From Lichenostomus cassidix (Eukaryota > Chordata > Aves > Passeriformes > Meliphagidae): 64,000 nucleotides of DNA. A program made the position numbers and the translations under genes. Under the pieces are notes generated by a model. It did not search any database and was not told where the DNA came from. It saw nothing but the letters and a program-made list of their open reading frames with translations. Location: the NCBI GenBank assembly GCA_008360975.2, contig CM039195.1, positions 14,437,010 to 14,501,009 of the forward strand, given 5' to 3'. Positions 12,901 to 26,800 of this stretch are shown one piece after another (positions within the stretch are counted from its first letter, which is position 1; each line of letters starts with the position of its first letter).

Positions 12901-15900
12901 ACTCCATACTCCCTGGCACTTTCTGGTCTCTGCTTGTGGACCCCTGACAACAACTTATATCCTTTTGACAAAGTGGCCTTCATAGCTCTGCAAAATCTGA
13001 GTTGGTGGGGGGAGAGGGTAGCTCAGCATTCAGGTTTAGACCATGATTTTGTCTCATGTAAAGTGTCCCTGCCCATGGCAGGGGGCTGGAACAAGATGAT
13101 CTTTGAGGTCCCTTCCAACCCAAATCATTCCATGGCTATGATTCTTTGCAGAGGGTCTCACTTTAGGCTGTTCTCATTCCTATTGCTTCCCAGGATCACG
13201 TTCACTGAAGGCCTTTGCTCCTTTGTATGCAGTGGCTGCCTCCCCATCAGAGAGGCTTCACCCTGAGGCCATGGTATGTGGAATTTGGAACTGTTCCTTC
13301 CCTCTTTCAGCTCTCTGCTGCTTTTTAATGGGAGGGAGAACATGACTCAGCTGCCTGGCTCATCACGGATGTGGTACAGCCCTATATGTTACAGGCTTGG
13401 AGGCCTTTCCCGCTCCCTCTGACGTCTGTCCCTACTTCCCTCTGATAGGTGAAGTCGTGCTGGGAAATGTTAATGTGTGCAGCTACCCAAGTGCTCTGGA
13501 AAAAATAATAAAGATGGAAAGCGCAGTGCTGAAAACCCCAGGAAAGGCAACGACAGGGTCACCTGCCCAGCTTTATTAGCCTTCCTTTTTGCAGATAAAA
13601 ACGTCTGAGTCCATTACTGTACAAACTCTGACTGCCTTTTCTGCAAGGTCCTTATTCATTCAGCAGGTTGCAAAGTACCCAGTGACTGAAACAGGGAATG
13701 AAGTATGAGGCCGGGAAAATGTGTCCAATTTTGCTCCTGAGCCTGCCTGCAGTGAGCACTGGGAGCGAGTTGGAGGGGTGGATATCCCATTAGCAGCTCT
13801 GTGTTTAAAGAGGAGTTCACAGTGAGCAAGGTGGGGGGGCAGTCATTAGGGAAGACAGGTAATAAATGCTGATCAGCTGGTTTTCCCTCACACACCATCC
13901 ATCCAGGGCTGGGACAGGTAATTAAAGGCTGCACACAGAGCATGGAGATAGGGCAGAGGCAAAGCTGTGGCTCTCTGAATCACCAGGGGAAAAGCATCAT
14001 TTTCCACCCTTGATGTTCCTTCTCTGTGACTCCTTTTAAGAGACCTTCCCTCTTTCTCCACTACTCATTTCATGAGACCCTTGGGGCATGTGCCATACCT
14101 CAAACAGCCTGTGATTTAAACAAACAAATACCACAATTGAGCCAAATTGATCCTGAAATTCCTTTGCTGTGCTGGGCTGTTTTCTTTAACATCCAAGATG
14201 AGGCACAAGATAACATTATACATTCTGGCCTTGGGTTTCTTCTTGATCTCCTAAGAGCAGGCGAGTTATAATTGTCTAGTTACTGGCTCTACTTTATCCT
14301 TGTCTCACAGGCTATGCTTGAAGTGACAGTGAGCACCAAAGAGGTCCTGGTCCCTGCCACCCAGTTCTCGAGTGGGAACCTTCTGAGCATCACACTGGAG
14401 GCAGCTTATTCTGTCCCTGAAGCCTTTGCTGCTGAAGCCCAGCAAAACTACATGGTTTGCTTGCAAATACCAGCAGCTGGCGAGGTGAGAGTGGTCCAGG
14501 CACAGTGACAGGGGTTTTGGCTGGGTTTGGGTTGTCCTCCCACCCCATGAAACAAGTATCCAGGCACGTGGGGTGCACAGCTCCCATGCTTGTGCACCAG
14601 CAGCCTTTGTTGGGAGGGCTCAGAGTCTCTGTGGCGTGACGTGTTTCTTTAACACAAACAATGGTCTGTTTGGAAAGATTTGGATTCAAACTGGCAGGTT
14701 TTTTTCCACATGGCTCTTTATTTTTATTCCATTCTTTGTATGCGTGTGGTGGAGTGCATTTTCCAAGCCAGGCACCCTGTACTGTTGCTTTGCTTTGTTA
14801 TCCCAGCTTGGAGCAGCTGGCTCTTGCTCCTGCTTCTGTTAGAAATGCAAATCCTTTGTTTCTCATGTGTCTCTAGAAGGAAGTGCCATTGCTCTTCAAG
14901 AACGGCATCCTGAAGGCTGGTGGTGAAAAAGAACCATTGCCCCGGCCCAAAATATGGCCCCTTGGTCCCATCCTGGCCCCTGGTGCTCTGACCATACCTG
15001 ACTCCATCATTGTTGGTGGGTCCTATGAGGATGAGGATGGAGAGCTCACCAGAAGCGAGGTGAGGAAGGACTGGTAGGTTTGGAAGAGAACCAGCAGGGA
15101 CTGAGAGACTTGATATGAGAGGGAGGTGGGTGGTCACTGTGCAGTGTCCAGCACAGATATGGTTCCCCTTGGACAGCAGACATGCTGACTCACTGCAGGA
15201 AACATCCCAAGGAAGAATGTGGCAGGTCTGGTCCCAAAAAGAACCCACACTGAGCTGCTGGGCTGGGAGTTGTGTTATCTCCTGTAAGCCAGGCACTTAA
15301 TGCTGATGGTGTCTGCAGGAAAGGCTGTCAGCCTCTCTGCTGGGCTGGCCTGGCTTTGGGCACTTGGACACTTCTCTCTGACTCACATTCTCTCCTGGGG
15401 ACATTTCTGAGGATGATGCAGGCTGTGGAGATTGCTGTCCTGGCTTTGACTGCATGCTGTTTCTCACAGGACATGGAATTCAGGATGCAGGCAGAGAGTG
15501 CAAAGAGGATCGTGTGGGACATGGAAAGGCGCTGTTTCCTGGACGCTCCTGCAGTGGCCCTGTAAGGGACCTGAGCAACCCACCCCAGAACATGCTCAGA
15601 TGAATGACCTGAGGCAGGGAGCAGCAATGTGCATCTGCCCTTGGACCTCTTAGGGGTCAAACTGTGGCCCTGCCTCACCCCCCATGGCTCCCGTGGCTGT
15701 CTCTTGGCCACAAGTGTTCACCTGAGCTGGGGAGCAGCTCTTGAACTGCCTTGAACCACTGGCAGCAGCTTTGTTCTGCTGTGCTAGGGGAAGATGAATT
15801 GACTGGAGCTGCTGGCTCCTCCTCCTAAATGCTCACTCCTGCTACCAGCAGCTGGGGCTGGGGGATGGTCTCTCCATAGTTTGAAGGAAGGGGCAGCAGT

Positions 15901-17896
15901 TATGGTGAGCAGGCATGGAGTAGAGTGGCTTCCATAGCTCTCCTCTGAGCTGCTAATTAAGTTTTACTGAATCCCAAATACATTCAAGCCTTTCACTCCA
16001 TGTGGGCACTCTTCATTTGCTTTTTTATTGGATAAGTGTTACCTTTAGCAGCTCCAGATATGCTCAAGATCAGGATGAGTGTTCCATTTGTCTTTGAATC
16101 CTGCTATTTTCCTGGCCTCAGCTGCATCATGGCTGTGCATTTCACAGCCAAATTACTCCTTGTGTGGAAATACTCCCTTCTATCTCATTTGATTTTTAAA
16201 GCTCTTTTCCCTACACATCCACCAGCCTGCCTGCTGGTGTCAGAGTCACCAGCCACACAGAATGCAAGCTCAAGATCCACTTGCTCTGTACAATTCAGGA
16301 TTTATAGCAAAGTTAATCACATTTCTTCTTACTTGTTTTATTTCTGAAATAACCAGAGGAGAGAGAAAACCCAGTGTGTTGCTCTCACAGTTATTTTAAA
16401 GCTGGCTGTGCCATAAATGCACACAGCAGTGGGTAGAGGAGAAAATGTACCCAGCCTGCCCCAAATCAGAGTGTTCCCATGGCCTGAGGATGTTTGCTGA
16501 GGGAATGGGGCGAAGCAAACCCAAGAGATGCTGCTGGGCCACAGAGGAGGGTGGTGGGGTTCTCCAGCTGGGTTTCTGCCTCTCCTCAGTGCATGCTGCA
16601 TCTTCTTTGTGCCCAGCCTGCAGAAGCGCATTGCTGAGTGCCGCTACTGCCCTGTGGAGTTCTGCAGGATGTCTGTGGCTGCAGGTGGCAAAGGGAAAAC
16701 CAGCAAAGGTGACAAGGTAAAAAAAAGTGGGGTCTGGCTTGTGGGGTAGCATTGTATTATCAGGTACTTTCCTTTTGATGCCATTGTTGTACCAAAATCA
16801 GCCTTGAAGCAGCCAAAGTGAGTTAGAGGGCAGGAGGCTTTGTGAAAAATCAGCTTTATAGAGCTGTTAAATAGATACAGGTCATATTTTTTCCTTATAC
16901 CATACAGAGCTCTCACTGATGGTCTGTGGTAGCTGAGTGGAAAGGGGTCAGGGAGAGGGTGCTTTTTAAAGTCACAGAATGGTTTGGGTTGGAAGGGACC
17001 TCAGACTCCATCTCCTTCCAAACCTCTGCCAAGGCTAGGGACACCTTCCACTAGACTGGGTTGCTCAGAGGCCCATCCAGCCTGGCCTTGAAGAGAATTA
17101 AGGTCATTCATAGAGCTTATCTTTGGCCAATGGTGTTTTGGAACACTTTGAAGAAGTTCATGCTTTCTTTCTCAGGCTGTACGTAAATTATGTTTTTGCA
17201 GCTAAACCAGGGTGGTTTAACAGAGAAACAGCCCCTTAGAGAATGGTTCTGCTCATGGCAGCTGGCTGTGTGAGAGCTCCTAATCTATTCCAGGGCAAAG
17301 TCATTTAAGTTGGTGTAAATCCCTTTCAGCACTCAGCAGTGCCAGGATTTTGCAGCTCCGATGATGATCCTTCTAGCCAGGCCTCCCACACCTCTTTAAC
17401 CACTTGGTTTCTGTCCAGCCTGAGATGCACAACTCTGGTAAGGTCACCTGGATTTCTAACCACACAGCTGATAATCTTCCAGCTGTATCTCAGCAAGGCC
17501 ATCCTGAGGAATAGCAGAGTGCAGGAATTCAAGAGAAAAGCTGCCCCACAGGGATTGGGATAAAATTAATATTCTACATATGGAATGACTCCAGTGTATT
17601 CATCCAGGTTGTCTCGGCTGCATGCCAATGACAGAGCCGGTGGCTCATCAGGTGCATCAGTTTGCTGTGTGGCCTCCTCTTAATGAGATTGGTGACCTTG
17701 TTCCCTTAAGGAGAATAACAGTCTGTTCAGGATCTCAGGATCCCTTGCTCTGTGTTTCCAGGGAGATGAGGACAAGCAGATTGCCTTCCATGGTGTGGCA
17801 TATGTCAACATGATGCCTTTGCTGTGCCCTGGGGTGAACCAGATCCGAGGGGCCTTCCGTGTCTTTAACTACGACGACAGTGAGGTGTTTGGGAAG
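9904..17896 (+). CDS. CFAP70: CFAP70 exons 1-9: N-terminal beta-rich region
   Basis: Residues 1-386. Family markers seen: [114 protein letters not shown] and [17 protein letters not shown]. Exon 4 (13194-13273) is recognised by phase and by the PL-V-SP pattern rather than strong identity. A run of 16 T immediately precedes the acceptor of exon 2 (12271-12286). The nearby ORF at 13397-13579 is not used. Confidence 0.93.
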
Positions 17897-20800
17897 GTGA
17901 GAGCAGCAGGCTCTGCTCCAGCTCTGCTGCTGGGTTTGCACAGAGGGGTTGGGAGCAGGGAGAATGGGCAGAGGATGTTTGGGAGAAGGCAGCATGGACA
18001 GTGGGTGTTTGGGAGCAGGCAGTGTGGGCAGTGTGGTGCTCAGAGCTGGATCTGAACCTTCAAAGCCCTTCTGGTCATGGAGAAAAACAACGATACAAGC
18101 AAGCTTTTATGTGCAGATTTCTCCAAGGCAGAGGATTTCTGGGGGGGTGTGAGCAGGTCTGGGGGCTGAGAGAGGCTTTGAATCTCACTCCACTCCCTCC
18201 TATGCCAGCATGCTCCTCTCCTCCCAGTCTAGAACATGGGCAAGGGAGCTGTGTTGCTGGGAAGAGCAAACAGTAGCTTTAAAAGGATTGCGTTACCCCC
18301 GGCAACCACAAAAAAAGCTGTCACTGGAGCTCTTTCAGCTCTAGCCCACCGAGGTTTATTTGTCTTTGCATTTCTCCCTCTCTGTTACTAAGAGTGACAG
18401 TTACATCTCCATTTTCCCACAGTCTGTTCCTGCTGGAACAGACCTGAGCTTGTTTCAGGAGGACAGATGCACAGCCTGGTTTTACCACCCCTGTTCCCTG
18501 TGGGGCTGCGGTGCAGGCACAGGTGAATTCCAGCCCTTCTCCTGCCTCCCTGCTCCCGCTGGCTGCTTCAGAGCAGGGCTGGGCACAACTGTGTCTGCTG
18601 GGCTCTGCTGCCCTGCCATGAATAATGACCCCTTGGCTGCATGGTGCTGCTTGTCCTATGCCATTTTTCTGTCACAAGTGATGTCCTTCTTGTTCCCTGG
18701 ATGCTTTGGGCTGCCTCCTGGTCTAAGGGGTTTCCCTACAGCTGCTCCATCCTCTCCCTAGGATCTCCATAATTCTTGCTAGCCCAACTCCTGTAACCAG
18801 GATGTGTGGGAGGGAACAGCCTGTCTAGGTGGTCAAACACTGTGTAAACACACAGTCTGACAAACCTGTTCCTTGCAATTCCCTGGTGTGTGTCAGGGAA
18901 GCTGCTGCACACGAGAAAATGAGCTGGGACCCAAGAGATGCTGTCAGGCAGGTAGGGACCCCAAAAAATGTGTGGAGCAGGCGCCTGGTAAGAGTAGCCA
19001 GATTCATGCAGCAGTCCTTATCACCAGGCAAGTCTATAGCTATGAGGCAGGTCTAGGGTCCCACCAGGAATTCAGGATCAGGAATCTGGGTTCCAGCACA
19101 TTCACCACATAGCTCAGGCAAGAATCAAAGGCAAGTCCTCAGTGAAAACACAGGTCTTTTTGGGAAGATGGAGAGATCCCACTGACTCTCACAGTCTCAG
19201 ACCCCGCTGAGGTTTCACAGTTACACAGGATCAGAGCTGGCCTGGAGCACCAGCAGCTGAACTCTAGGAGGAGAGAATGAGGTTGCAAAGCTTCTTAATG
19301 CATTTAAGACCATGACATTATGTTTTGTGATGTGAGAGGTTAAGAGGAAGCCTGTTTTGTCCCTTAATTCTCTCTGTTCTCTCGATTTTTCAGACCAAAG
19401 TTCAGCACAGTATTTTCCGGGATCGCAGGTCACAGCTCAGTCTGGCCAAGGAAGGGTTGGGGTCCTCTCCTGTTTCCAAAGCTGCTCCCAGTAAGACTCA
19501 GAAGGAACTGAAAGATTCCGACCTGGTAAGGTTTGTTGGAGGGAAGGTCTGGGGAGGCACGTGGCACCACCTGTTTCCATGTCACAGGAAGTTGGGATAT
19601 GCAGGAACCAGGGATGGATGCTGTGTTGCCTCATCCAACTGGGAGATACTCGTTAGCCTAGAATTATAGAATCTCCTCAACTGGAAGGAGTCCACAAGGA
19701 TCATGGAGTCCAACTCCTGGCCCTGCACAGACACCTCAACAATCCTACCCTGTACATCCCAGAGAGCATTGTCCAAATGCTCCTGGAGCTCTGGCAGCCT
19801 GGGGGCTGTGCCCATTCCCTGGGGAGCCTGGGCAGTGCCCAGCACCCTCTGGGAGAAGAAGCAGCCTAATCCACCCCTGGCACAGCTCCAGCTGTTCCCT
19901 CAGGTCCCTCACTGGTCACAGAGAGGCAGCGATTGGAGCTGCTCCTTGCGAGGAAGCTGCAGCCTTCCCTTATGTTGAAATCTTAGGACATGCTGCCTGA
20001 GCAAATAACCCATCTCACACCATGAACTTGCAAAGATACGAGATTTATTGAGTCTGAAACCAAACATCTTTTCTTTTTCCTAATAATTACTCAACCCATC
20101 CAAAATCCAGTTGTCAGATGGCACTGGAGGATCTGAAAATGTCACAAATCTCAGCCTTGAAGGACAGGTAATTATGTCTCTCCAAAGAGAAGGAGAGACT
20201 GTAGAGCATCACCGTGCTGGTGTCTCACACCTTTCACACAATTAAATTCCTCAAGAGTGAGTTGGACAAGGGATGTTTTACGTAGATGCTGTCCCAGAGT
20301 TCTTCAATTGACGTCCACCCAGAGAGCACACTGGCATTGGGCTAGAAGGTCTCTGTAAATTGTCAGGCATTTATTTAAATTATCCCTTCATATTTTGGCT
20401 TCTTCCTCTGGAATTCACATTCATTCTACAGGCAGATTGATTATCTGAGCTCTCTCCTTTTCCCTAGCCTGGCTTTTTGTGCTGGATTTTGCTGCTGTAA
20501 CTCATTTCGAGGATGGGTTATAAAACAAGCTGGATCTCTGCAATTTGGAGATCTGTGGCTGTGTGCTCAGTATTTCATTGTGCCAGCACTGGCTGCAGAC
20601 AGCACGACACAGGGAGCAATGTTTATCTCCACAGCAATACAGCGAGGCAGGAACATTCCTGATGATGGAGATAAAGCTGGACAAGCCCTTGGTCCCAAAG
20701 CGGCAGCGGGAGGAGCTTGCTCGACGGTGTGTAAGGGTGGGGTGTGGGGCTGACAGCTCCTCTGCCGGGTGGAGAGAGGCTTGTACAGCAAACCCCCCTT

Positions 20801-23800
20801 GGAATACTCCATAAAGAAGGCCTGAGACAAAGCTCATAGGAATCAGGGGGAGGATTTGGCCAGACTGCTTTAGACGCGGCATCTGGTGTGTTGGGAAAAC
20901 ACTTGTTCATCCCAGCTGGCATCTCCCTGCCATTCCTCTCAAAACAAGAGACACCAGAGCAGCACAACAGTGTCTGTGTTCCTGTCTGGGCTTTGTTTCC
21001 CACTAATCCCCATGTGCTTGACTCTTGCATGTGATGTTCAGTAGCTTGGTCAGTCCTGGCCACCAGAATGGACTGCCCTGGGTGGTGCTGCTGTTGCTTC
21101 ACCAGAGCATTCTCTTATTTTTAGCTTTCCAGTTTTCTCCCAACGTTTTACCTAGTCCTCAGCTTTTATGTTAGATTTCATGTTGTTCTGCTGCAGAGCT
21201 GCTCTTTCATCTCTGCTGCTTTGAGACTTCCAGTTCCTGTCCAGTGGCAGCCCTGCTGTGTTATGGGTTTAAAAAGGCATAACACATCTCATTTATAGAA
21301 TAAAAAATAGAAAATGCAGCAGATTAATAAGGTATAAGAAGTGCAGGCGCATATCTCAAACAGAAATATCATCCATTCATTGAAGAGAAGGTATGTGTGT
21401 TGTCCTCACTGCTACCTGCTGTCTCCCAGGGGGAACAGGCTGAGGAAAGTGAACCCCTCTTGGAACAGATCTTTTCCTGGCCTATTTTATGCATTTCCCC
21501 CCTTCTGCAATGTGTGTGGATTCAGTGTAACTCCTCATTCTTCACCTGCTGTGTGCACCTGAACGAGGCCTATGGCATCCTGGCTTGGTGGGCTGGATTG
21601 TACTCTGAGGACTGAGGGTGTTATGGTGTCCAGCAAGCAGGAAATATTGATAAAAGTCTCAGTGAATTAAGGCTGGTTTGGCACCAGGGATTTTCATTCC
21701 AGAAACCCAGAATGATTCTGTTTGCAAGGGACCACTGAAGGTCACCTAGTCCAGCATTCATGTTCAAGCTGGATTCCCTAGAGCACATTACTCAGAATTG
21801 TGTCCAGAGAGTTTTTGAATATATCCAGAGAAGGAGACTCCACAGGGACTCCTGCTCCAGTGCTCAGCCACCCTTACCTTAATAAAATCTTAGTTAAAAA
21901 TATGCTAATCCTAAGGAAAGGTCATTGTAACTCCAGCAGAGGCCCAGGCAGGGCTGGTGTGGTGTCTGGGGGTCTGGGATTGGTGGCTGTGGGTGGCCCA
22001 GGGATGAGGTGCCACAGCCACACCTGGTGATGTTGGGAGCTGATAGATCATGTGGCCTGGGCTGTTCAGTAACCAAATTCTACAGTGCTTTCCTCAGGCT
22101 GGTTCCTTCCTTACAGCTGTTCTGGCAGAACCAGGAGCTCTAAGATACTGATCTGCTGCTCCAAGAGAGCAGTTTGGATTGCTAACAATAAATATTAATC
22201 TTGTCATGATGAGCTACAGGCATCAGTTGTAGGGACCTGTTCACTTTTGGTCTGAGACTTCAGATTTCCTGCCAGGTCCCTTTGAGGTGTCTCAGGGACA
22301 TGATGGCAGGTTGGAGCCCTCACACCTCCCACTGCCTGTGCCCATGACAAGCCACCATCCCTGGCAGTGGATCTGCTGATCTCTCCTCTGCTCTCATTGA
22401 CAGGGTCAAGGAGATGATTCCAGCCCGCCCTGCACTGCCTGCCCAGACGGAAGGAGCCAGGAAGGTACTTGTGAGATCCTGTGGCCTTGGCACCATTCTG
22501 CCCCCCCATCCTGTCCCCTTCTCTCTCACACAGCAGAGTCTTCATTCTCAGCCCACAGCAACATGGGGATGAGGTTTGAAGAGGACAAAGGTGCAGGGCA
22601 ACAAACGTGGTGAAGGGTCTAGAAGGGAATAGAGCCATATGAGGAGTGGTGAGGTCACCTGGAATGTTCACCCTGGAGAAGAGAGACTGAGGGCAGAGCT
22701 CACTGGGGTCTGCAGCTTCCTCACAAGGGGCAGCTTCAATTTCTGCTGTCTGTGACCAAGGACAGGACCCAAGGGAATAGCTGGAGCTGCCGGGGGAGGG
22801 TTTAATGGATATTAGGAAAAGAGAGCTGGGGACTGAACAGGTTACCCATGGAATGAGCACAACCCCAAGGCTGCCAGAGCTCCAGGAGTGTTTGGACAAT
22901 GCTCTCAGGGATGCACAGGGTGGGATTGTTGGGGTGTCTGTGCAGGGCCAGGAGTTGGACTCGATCCTTGTGGATCCCTTCCAATTCAGCATATTCTATG
23001 ATTCTATGAAGTACACAGAAAAGGAAACTTCTGTGTGTATTATCTCCACAGTAGTGTGCCTTAGGACCCTATTCATCACTCGTGTTCACATCACATACAA
23101 AGGGAAGAGATGAAGAGATGGAGCAAAGGGAGGGAAGGCAGCCATGGGGGGATGTTTGGAAAGAAATGGGATGCTGGGGAAAGAGGCTACCAGAACCTTA
23201 CATTCCTCCTGGGCAGTCCCAACAGTTTCTTGTCTCAGACCAGCCCAAGTGCTTCATCAGACTCAGACAAACCTGAACAGAATCAGCCCTGACCACTCTC
23301 TGATCACCATGAATTTCTGAGGATCAAGATTATGAGATTACAGGTTCTGCTGGAGAGGGTTGGCCATGGGTTTCAAGGCTCCTAGTAAATGAGATATATT
23401 CTACTCACAGCCAACTATATTGCTATAGGAGAGATAGCAGTGACTGGAATACTGGATTTTGATGGAAAATCCTGGCAGGAAGAAACTCTTTTATGTTTAC
23501 CTGTAGATATTTTCTCAGCCCTCAGGCATGGACAGGAAAGGATGTGTGACAGGCTAATTGAGATTTGAGTCAGGTGGAGTTAATGGGAGGCGTGGGCTGT
23601 GGCAAATCAAATACATATCAAGGTTGATTGCATAAGTGGCTTGTGAAATTTATTTATTTATTTCCTAGGTAGTGGAAGAATATCACAAACGTGTCACCAG
23701 TGTTGCTGTTGCCATCCTGAGTGAATACCATGAGCTTTTTGGGAAGGAGCTGTCTGACCAGGGAGAGATAGACCACGAAACCCTGCAGGAACAGAAGCGT

Positions 23801-26800
23801 CAGCTCAACTACGAGCTCAACACCTCTGGGAAATATTTTGCTTTTAAGGAACAGCTAAAGGTGAAGGCTCCTTCATGCTTTTTGCTTCTCTGCTTATTTT
23901 GTCCTGGCAGTTTCTCAGTGAGGAGCTGCTGCTCCATGGTGGTAACTCAGGATGATGTGGTGCTCCAGAATCCTTTCCTGCCACACAGAGCTGTTTCCCT
24001 GGGCTCTGGGGAAGGTGGGAGGGGGGGCAGGATTCCCCTCTAATGGAGCAGCTTTGGTCCCATACCAAGAAAACACTTCCTATCAATGGCAGCTGATCAC
24101 ATCCTTTTGCCCCATGCTCATAACCTGAGAAAGGCAAAGCTGGTTGCTCTCACATTCCCAGTTTGCCCTGGGAGGAAAAAGAGCTTCCCCTCTCTCAGCT
24201 CCACAGCCTCAGCCACATTCTTCCTGGAGACCCCCTCTCTGTCCTGAGGAGATGAGCCTTCCACATGCTGTCCCTTAAGGGTGTGTCAGGGAGGTGGGAA
24301 AGGAAATCCCCTGTGCTTGCTTTTTTTTACTTTTATTGGTAGTGGGCTGGATTTATTTCTCAGAACTAAGCTGAAGCTTCAGGCAAAATGAATATGTTCT
24401 GTCTCTGGTTACAGAGCTGATGGGGGGTATGGGGAAACCTGCCTTGTCCAATCCCCTTGTCTCCCCAGTATTCTGTGGTGAAGATTGTGAGGGAGAAATA
24501 CCTGAAGACCACAGCATTTGAGACCAAGGAGCAGCTCCAGGTCTTCCTCAGTGAGCTCTACGTGTACCTTGTGGACCACATGCACATTGCCCTGAACAAG
24601 GTAGTGGGAAATCTGGGTGACTTGGGCCATTACTTCACCATGGATCCAAGGCAGGGGAAGGACTTCTGCCTTCAAGACAGAAGCAGGCTCATGCTTTCAT
24701 CTGCTGCACTTGTCACACATGGACCATGAGCCACACTCAAGACAAGGTCCAGTGCATTTGTATCCCACTGCTCAAAATCCCAATGGTGGGATATGTGTGA
24801 CATGCCACTGGTAAAGCTGCTGTAGCTGGCATGTGGCTTGCAGAGCTCAGACCCCCAGCATGAGCTGGGGTCACCAGTAAGTGGCCCCACAGAAGTTTGA
24901 CATTACTTTGATCTAGAGAATGCTGTAAATAATCACAGAATCACAGGCTGGTTTGGTTTGGAAGGGACCTTAAAGCTTATCTCATCCCACCCCCTGCCAT
25001 GGGCAGGGACACCTTCCACTAGCCCAGGTTGCTCCAAGCCCCATCCAGCCTGGCCTTGGACACTTCCAGGAAGCAGCCACAGCTTCCCTGGGCAACCTGT
25101 GCCGGGGCCTCCCAACCCTCACAGGGAACAATTCCTTTCCAATATCTAAACCTGCCCTCTTTCAGTGGGAAGCCATTCCCCCTTGTCCTGTCACTCCAGG
25201 CCCCTGTAAAAATTGATACTGCCCTGTCCCTGTTTGACAGAGGTACCTAGGAATGACAGGAATGTGTCCCACCACAAGGAGCAGCTTGCCTTTCCCAGTG
25301 CCCAGCCTCAGCTGTGCTGGTCTGTACTGTGGGCAGTGCTGGCATGGGGCCTGCTGCCATACTGGGATCACATGAACCATTCTTCCCTTCCCCAGGGCTA
25401 ACACTGTCTTTTTCCCTACCAGCTCCTGTCTGGGGAAGATCTTCATCCTGCTCCTCCATCCTACACGACCAGGAAGCAGCTCTTGCTCTTTGCTCACGAA
25501 GCTGAAGCCAACAAGGACTTCAAACTGGCCTCTGTCTTCTACAAGCAGGTAAGGGAGCCCCAGTTCTTTCCTTATGTGGGCTGGCACAGCACAGCATCAC
25601 AGCAGGACCACTGCTCACAGCTCAGCCAGCCCTGACTGTGGTGGAGGGAGGAAGGAGCTGAGCCTCACCAGGATACTCAGGCTGAAGGGGAGGGATTTTC
25701 CAGGGAGATGCTGCTCTCTGCAGGATGTGAGACTGTCCCTGGAGAGGTCACTGAGGACTCCAACCTTGAGGCCAGGGGAAATGGGATGGGCTGGTCCAAA
25801 AGATGTGCTGGGTCAGTGCTGGGGACACTGCGCCCTAGGACGGGTCAGCTGGAGCTGGAGGACATGTGTTAGGTGGAGAAAGTTTAGAGAGGAATTGGGC
25901 TTCCAGCACAATCCCAGTTAGGGGGCACCTTTGCATGTGATAAAAAAGGGGCTTGATTCCTGCTAAACTGGGCTGAGGTGGCCAGGGAAGCCATGGTCAT
26001 CCCAGAGTTGTCTCCCCAGTCCCTGGCATGAGCCTGACTCCAGTGATGATCTCTGTTGTCTAGAGGGTAGCTCAGGACCAGCGCAGCATCCAGTGCTGGC
26101 TGGACTACGGAGCCTTCTGCTTCCTGCATGAGAACTCCACCAAGGCTCAGGAATGCTTCCAGCAGGCCCTTTGTCTAGACCGCCAGCACACCCAAAGGTG
26201 CTGAGTGCTCCTGGTGGGTGGGTGGGTGGGTGGGTGGCTGGGGAGGCTGTGGGGTGTATTCCCCACACCACTGCTGGGGCTGCAAGCTGACTGCTCTGCC
26301 CCTGCCTGCCCCAGCTTGCTGCTCTGTGGGATTGCGGCTGTCGCACTGCAGCACTATGAAAAGGCAGAGATTTTATTTGAGAGTGCCTGCTGCTCTGAGC
26401 CATCCAGCATCATAGCCTGGACCATTTCAGGTACAAAAATCAACCAGCCTGGTGCTCAAGGTGTTCCTGTAGAGACAAGCATTGTTCCTGCCCCCAGCCC
26501 TCTTCTCCCTACTCCAATCTGAGAGCTAAGGGAAGGATTTTGCTTTCTTTGGGTGTCTGCTGATGCTGCTCTGTCTCTCCCACAGGTTTGTTTTATGAGC
26601 TGCAAAATAATTATATTCAGGCAGAAAGGAACTTCCGTGAGGCTAAGAAGAACCTGCGAGCACAGCTGGAGGAGGAGGAGAAGAGAATCCTCGAGGCTGC
26701 TGAGGCAGAAGAAGGGGGAAAGAGTTCTCCCAGCACAGACCCAGGTAACTGAGCAAACCCAGTAGGTGCCCTGGCACCAGCATGGAGGGACTTGGAGCTG

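Noticed and set aside
13397..13579. Open frame with a possible acceptor at 13448 as a CFAP70 exon
   Set aside because: It has no family similarity. Exon 4 at 13194-13273 fits the family pattern and links exon 3 to exon 5 in phase.
18825..19112. Candidate solo LTR or other element in CFAP70 intron 9
   Set aside because: No terminal TG/CA repeats, target duplication or recognisable family sequence could be found.
22204..22992. 262-codon minus-strand open frame
   Set aside because: Much of it is the reverse of a CR1 3' end; no conserved protein features.
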